Part shown: in pieces, positions 21,797 to 24,890 of the stretch
Layout: every line of letters begins with the position of its first letter
Position numbering within the stretch: the stretch's first letter is position 1
Origin: JANLYQ01 sp031365725
GTDB taxonomy: Bacteria > Actinomycetota > Actinomycetes > JACCUZ01
Assembly: GCA_031365725.1 (NCBI GenBank)
Contig: JANLYQ010000056.1
Coordinates: 1-24,890 of the forward strand
Length of the DNA: 24,890 nt
Direction: 5' to 3'
The notes under the pieces: model-generated
The model's input: only the letters and a program-made list of their open reading frames with translations
Databases searched by the model: none
What the model was told of the DNA's origin: nothing
Translations under genes and position numbers: made by a program

Positions 21797-23254
21797 GTGC
21801 GCCGCGCCAAGATCGTCTGCACCCTCGGCCCTGCGACGTCCAGCGAGGAGCAGATCAACGCTCTCGTTGCCGCCGGCATGGATGTCGCCCGTCTCAACCT
21901 CAGCCACGGCGACTATGCCGACCACGAGGAGGTCTATCGCCTGGTGCGGGCGGCCTCCGATGCGAGCAAGCGTGGCGTCGCCATCCTGGTCGACCTGCAA
22001 GGCCCCAAGATCCGTCTCGCGACCTTCGCCTCGGGTCCGGTCATGCTGCGCAACGGCGCCGAGTTCGTCATCACCGCAGCGGACGTGCCCGGCGACGAGC
22101 ACGAGGTCGGCACGACGTACGCCGGTCTCCCCGGTGACGTGCAGCCCGGCGACCGGCTGCTGATCGACGACGGCAAGGTGGCCCTGCAGTGCGTCCGGGT
22201 GGACGGGCCGCGGGTCGTGACCACGGTCATCGAGGGTGGCCGGGTGTCCAACCACAAGGGCATCAACCTGCCCGGTGTCGCGGTCAGCGTGCCGGCCCTC
22301 TCGGACAAGGACCGGGCCGACCTGCGCTGGGCTCTGCGCCTGCAGGCCGACCTCATCGCCCTGTCGTTCGTCCGGTCCGCGGCCGACGTGGTCGACGTCC
22401 GCGCGATCATGGAAGAGGAAGGCGTTCGCCTCCCGGTGCTCGCCAAGATCGAGAAGCCCCAGGCGGTCGACAACCTGGCCGAGATCGTCGACGCGTTCGA
22501 CGGCATCATGGTCGCCCGCGGCGACCTGGGCGTCGAGATGCCGCTCGAGGATGTGCCGCTGGTGCAGACCCGGGCGATCGCGCTCGCCCGCCGCGCTGCC
22601 AAGCCGGTCATCGTGGCCACCCAGATGCTCGAGTCGATGATCGATTCCTCGCGCCCCACCCGGGCCGAGGCCTCTGACGTGGCCAACGCAGTGCTCAACG
22701 GCACCGACGCGCTGATGCTGTCCGGGGAGACCAGCGTCGGGAAGTTCCCCATCGTCGCAGTGGAGACGATGGCCCGCATCATCACCAAGATGGAGGAGAA
22801 CGCGCTCTCCTCCATCCCCGCTCTGGGCGGACTGCCGCGCACCAAGGGCGGCGCCATCACCCGCGCCGCGGCCGAGGTCGGGGACCTGCTCGGCGCCAAG
22901 TACCTCGTCGCTTTCACCCAGAGCGGCGACTCGGCCCGACGCCTCGCCCGGCTCCGGTCGCCGATCCCGCTGCTGGCCTTCACCCCCGAGCAGTCAGTGC
23001 GCAGCCAGCTGGCGCTCACCTGGGGGGTCGAGACCTTCCTCACGCCGTACGTCGCCCACACCGACGACATGGTCCGTCAGGTGGACCAGGCACTGCTGGG
23101 AGCCGGCCGCGCGGCCGTCGGCGAGCTCGTCATCATCGTGGCGGGCAGCCCGCCCGGCATCCCCGGTTCGACCAACGCCATGCGGGTGCACCGGATCGGT
23201 GACGCGGTGGCCCAAGTGGCGGACGCCTACCGCACGCCGGTCCAGACCGACTGA
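21797..23254 (+). CDS. pyk: Pyruvate kinase
   Basis: Pyruvate kinase transfers phosphate from phosphoenolpyruvate to ADP in glycolysis. The 485-residue protein has ARLNLSHG (R32, N34, S36), the catalytic and metal-binding residues K217 and E219 in LAKIEKPQ, D243 in ARGDLGVEMP, and T275 in VATQMLESM. The C-terminal regulatory domain is complete. At the position of Glu117 of the K+-dependent muscle enzyme, the motif reads LQGPKIR with Lys (K71), which in characterised enzymes goes with K+ independence; this is an inference. The GTG start is supported by a TAGGCT leaderless promoter and by similarity from the first residues (RRAKIVCTLGPAT). It converges on the DUF456 gene with a 32-base gap in which I see no clear hairpin. 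Confidence 0.96.
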   Translation: MRRAKIVCTLGPATSSEEQINALVAAGMDVARLNLSHGDYADHEEVYRLVRAASDASKRGVAILVDLQGPKIRLATFASGPVMLRNGAEFVITAADVPGDEHEVGTTYAGLPGDVQPGDRLLIDDGKVALQCVRVDGPRVVTTVIEGGRVSNHKGINLPGVAVSVPALSDKDRADLRWALRLQADLIALSFVRSAADVVDVRAIMEEEGVRLPVLAKIEKPQAVDNLAEIVDAFDGIMVARGDLGVEMPLEDVPLVQTRAIALARRAAKPVIVATQMLESMIDSSRPTRAEASDVANAVLNGTDALMLSGETSVGKFPIVAVETMARIITKMEENALSSIPALGGLPRTKGGAITRAAAEVGDLLGAKYLVAFTQSGDSARRLARLRSPIPLLAFTPEQSVRSQLALTWGVETFLTPYVAHTDDMVRQVDQALLGAGRAAVGELVIIVAGSPPGIPGSTNAMRVHRIGDAVAQVADAYRTPVQTD

Positions 23255-23286
23255 CCCGACCCAGCCGACCGACCGGAGTGACCCGG

Positions 23287-23772
23287 CTAGACCAGCACCG
23301 CGGCCAGCGTCCAGGTCCCGAGCATCGCCAGCGCGGTGGCCAGCTCGACCACCATGCCCAGACCGATCGCCCGCAGCACGCCCCAGGTCGAACGCCATGC
23401 GGGTGCGAACGCCTGGAACCGGGCCATCTCCGTGAGCAGCACCGCCCCCACACCGCCGACGACGGCCCCGGCGACCGGGATGAGGAAGAACCCCGCCACG
23501 GCTCCCAGCGCGCCGATCACCAGGGTGGAGCGCGGGGCACCTGCACCGCTCGCCGTACGGGCGGGGAGCACGTACTTCGCCACCGTGCCGGCCACGAGCA
23601 TGAGCGTCAGCAGCACCCCGACGGCGATCCGCAGCGGGCCGGCTCCGTCCAGCCAGACCCAGGCGACTCCCGCGGCCCAGACCAGCAGCAGTCCTGGCAG
23701 CACCGGCACCAGGACTCCGACTACGCCGACGAGCATGAGCAGCGCAACGAGCACCTCCCCGGACGCAGACAT
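23287..23772 (-). CDS. DUF456 family membrane protein
   Basis: A 161-residue protein with about four or five hydrophobic segments. The start MSASGEVLVALLMLVGVVGVLVP followed by LPGLLLVWAAG, and the glycine-rich GAVAGFFLIPVAGAVVGGVGAVLLTE, are typical of DUF456 proteins; their function is not known. The ATG at 23772 is chosen because TAGCGT lies 13 to 8 bases before it; the frame is open further upstream into the divergent gene. It faces pyk tail to tail and is divergent from the TIGR03086-type gene across 49 bases. Confidence 0.85.
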   Translation of the reverse strand: MSASGEVLVALLMLVGVVGVLVPVLPGLLLVWAAGVAWVWLDGAGPLRIAVGVLLTLMLVAGTVAKYVLPARTASGAGAPRSTLVIGALGAVAGFFLIPVAGAVVGGVGAVLLTEMARFQAFAPAWRSTWGVLRAIGLGMVVELATALAMLGTWTLAAVLV

Positions 23773-23779
23773 GGGGCAC

Positions 23780-23785
23780 ACGCTA
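23780..23785 (-). promoter_or_regulatory. Candidate -10 element TAGCGT for the DUF456 gene
   Basis: On the minus strand TAGCGT lies at -13 to -8 from the ATG at 23772. This is close to the leaderless geometry and excludes the longer upstream starts in the same frame. Confidence 0.45.
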
Positions 23786-23821
23786 GAGCCCGGTGTCACC
23801 TGCCTGTGGCAGGGTGACCCG

Positions 23822-24397
23822 ATGTCCACGTTGATCGAGCAGCTCGACCACGCCCTGACCGAGTTCGGCACCCGGGTCTCGCAGGTCGGCCCGGACCAAT
23901 GGCACGAGCCCACGCCGCTGCCCGACTGGGATGTGCGCACCCTGGTCGCCCACGTCGTCGACGAGTGCCGCTGGGCGCCGTACCTGCTCACCGGCGGATC
24001 TCCGGCCGAGGCAGGGGACCGGTTCGCGACCGACCCGCTCGGTGAGGACCCTGGGGCGGCGTGGTCGGCAGCATCAACAGAGGCCGCCGGGGCGTTCGGC
24101 CGCGAGGGCGCACTCGATCAGAGCGTCCAGGTCACGGCCGGTGAGATCAGCGCGCGCGACTACGTCTGGCAGCTGACCGTCGAGCTCACCGTGCATGCCT
24201 GGGACCTCGCGCGCGGCATCGGTGCCGACGACCGGCTCGACCCTGAGCTTGTCCGACGTATCCACAGCGAGATGGCCAAGGACGTCGACGAGCTGACTGC
24301 CAAGGCGGCGGCGCGGGGGTTCGCACCGCGGATACCGATGCCTGCCCATGCCGACCTGCAGACCCGCATGCTGGGCCTGGTGGGGCGCCGGTCCTGA
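23822..24397 (+). CDS. TIGR03086-type DinB/maleylpyruvate isomerase-like metal-binding protein
   Basis: A 191-residue protein of the actinobacterial family annotated TIGR03086, related to the mycothiol-dependent maleylpyruvate isomerase N-terminal domain. It shows LPDWDVRTLVAHVVDE (H44, E48) and VELTVHAWDLARG (H125, D128), a likely metal-binding set in a DinB-like four-helix bundle. The substrate is unknown. It is a distant relative of the TIGR03085-type gene at 4432-5073, so the window holds two members of this superfamily. The ATG at 23822 is the conserved-looking start (MSTLIEQLDHAL). A weak CAGGGT at -12 to -7 could be its -10 element. The frame is open upstream only by antisense chance over the DUF456 gene. 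Confidence 0.85.
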   Translation: MSTLIEQLDHALTEFGTRVSQVGPDQWHEPTPLPDWDVRTLVAHVVDECRWAPYLLTGGSPAEAGDRFATDPLGEDPGAAWSAASTEAAGAFGREGALDQSVQVTAGEISARDYVWQLTVELTVHAWDLARGIGADDRLDPELVRRIHSEMAKDVDELTAKAAARGFAPRIPMPAHADLQTRMLGLVGRRS

Positions 24398-24414
24398 CGG
24401 CCTAGCGAGAAGCC

Positions 24415-24443
24415 TTGATTCAGCGCCGAGACAGGCGTAAACT
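24415..24443 (+). promoter_or_regulatory. Promoter of the DUF222 gene (TTGATT-N17-TAAACT)
   Basis: TTGATT (24415-24420) and TAAACT (24438-24443) are separated by exactly 17 bases, the best full -35/-10 match in the window. The -10 element ends 7 bases before the ATG at 24451, so the transcript would be leaderless or nearly so. Confidence 0.65.
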
Positions 24444-24450
24444 CGAACAC

Positions 24451-24890
24451 ATGTTCGACAACGGTGTGGCGCCAGCAGGTGGCTCCGCGGCACCCGCGCC
24501 CACCTCCGCTGCGGCTGCCCCCGCAGCCACGTCACCTGCCTCTGCAACCCCGGCCGCCGCGCCCGCCTCCGCGGCCATCGCCGCCGCGCCTGCCCCCGCG
24601 GGACCCTCGCGTGCGGAGCTGTCCACCGAGTCGGTGGCCTCCTGGATCGCAGCGTTGGCCGGGTTGGACCGGAGCGTGGGTGATGCGGAGCGGGTCACCC
24701 AGCTCGAGCTGCTGGAACGCTTGAAGTCCGCCGCCGCCGCCGCGCAGGCGGTGGTCACCGCCGACTTCGCGGTGTCCCAGCGGGCGGAGCAGCGGGCGGG
24801 CGGGGTGCCGGCGGACCGGGTCGGGCAAGGGATCGGCGCCCAGGTCGCGCTGGCCCGGCGGGACTCCCCGTTCCGCGGCGGCCGGCACCT
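24451..24890 (+). CDS. DUF222/13E12-type protein (HNH endonuclease-associated), 3'-truncated by the window edge
   Basis: The frame runs from ATG 24451 to the window end without a stop (146 codons). Residues 1-50 are Ala/Pro-rich and low-complexity. The following part (SRAELSTESVASWIAALAGLDR, LELLERLKSAAAAAQAVVTADFAVSQRAEQRA, and IGAQVALARRDSPFRGGRHL) matches the start of the DUF222 domain of 13E12-repeat proteins, where ARRxSPxRGxRHL is typical. In this family an HNH nuclease domain usually lies at the C-terminus, beyond this window. Such genes are often present in several copies in actinobacterial genomes. Function unknown; the HNH part is expected, not seen. Confidence 0.85.
   Translation, partial: MFDNGVAPAGGSAAPAPTSAAAAPAATSPASATPAAAPASAAIAAAPAPAGPSRAELSTESVASWIAALAGLDRSVGDAERVTQLELLERLKSAAAAAQAVVTADFAVSQRAEQRAGGVPADRVGQGIGAQVALARRDSPFRGGRH

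Noticed and set aside
23255..23286. Terminator between convergent pyk and the DUF456 gene
   Set aside because: I looked for inverted repeats in the 32-base gap and found none convincing.

Overview
This is a 24.9 kb, very GC-rich window from an actinobacterial chromosome. The gene content is core metabolism. GTG starts are frequent, start and stop codons overlap repeatedly, and leaderless-type promoters are common. The gene order (his genes, an EspI-like ATPase, hisI-trpE, small Trp-region membrane proteins, trpCBA, lgt, gltBD, pyk) and a DUF222/13E12-type gene at the right edge would fit Nocardioidaceae or related Propionibacteriales. That placement is from memory of gene order, not from a search. 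No rRNA, tRNA, CRISPR array, insertion sequence or prophage was seen, and no gene-free stretch exceeds 300 bases.

Left part (1-4305, + strand): the 3' part of hisB, a spermidine-synthase-fold methyltransferase-like gene, hisH, a small basic membrane protein, priA (bifunctional hisA/trpF type), a Rid-family protein and hisF. From hisH to hisF each gene overlaps the next by 4 bases. A hairpin region (4312-4376) separates this from two minus-strand genes: a TIGR03085-type DinB-like protein and a ParA/MinD-family ATPase with a long disordered N-terminus, resembling EspI of type VII secretion loci.

Middle (6660-13160, + strand): hisI overlaps trpE. Four small membrane proteins follow (Trp-associated TIGR02234-like, HGxxPAAW, CD225/dispanin-like with PQYGQ repeats, DUF2752), then trpC, trpB and trpA. 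No trpF is present, and PriA probably supplies that step. trpD and trpG, and hisG, hisE, hisC and hisD, are outside the window.

Right part (13157-24890): a SCO1/SenC copper lipoprotein gene overlaps trpA and is followed by lgt, whose product would lipidate it, and a VIT1/CCC1 metal transporter. Then come gltB and gltD, preceded by a possible GlnR half-site, and pyk. Convergent to pyk is a DUF456 membrane protein. A TIGR03086-type protein and the start of a DUF222 (13E12-like) gene close the window.

I see no clear novel defence or mobile system. The points most worth a second look are the orphan EspI-like ATPase, the membrane-protein quartet inside the trp locus, the Rid protein lacking its catalytic Arg, the recurring leaderless promoter geometry, the GlnR-like site before gltB, and a probably corrupted left contig edge that damages hisB.
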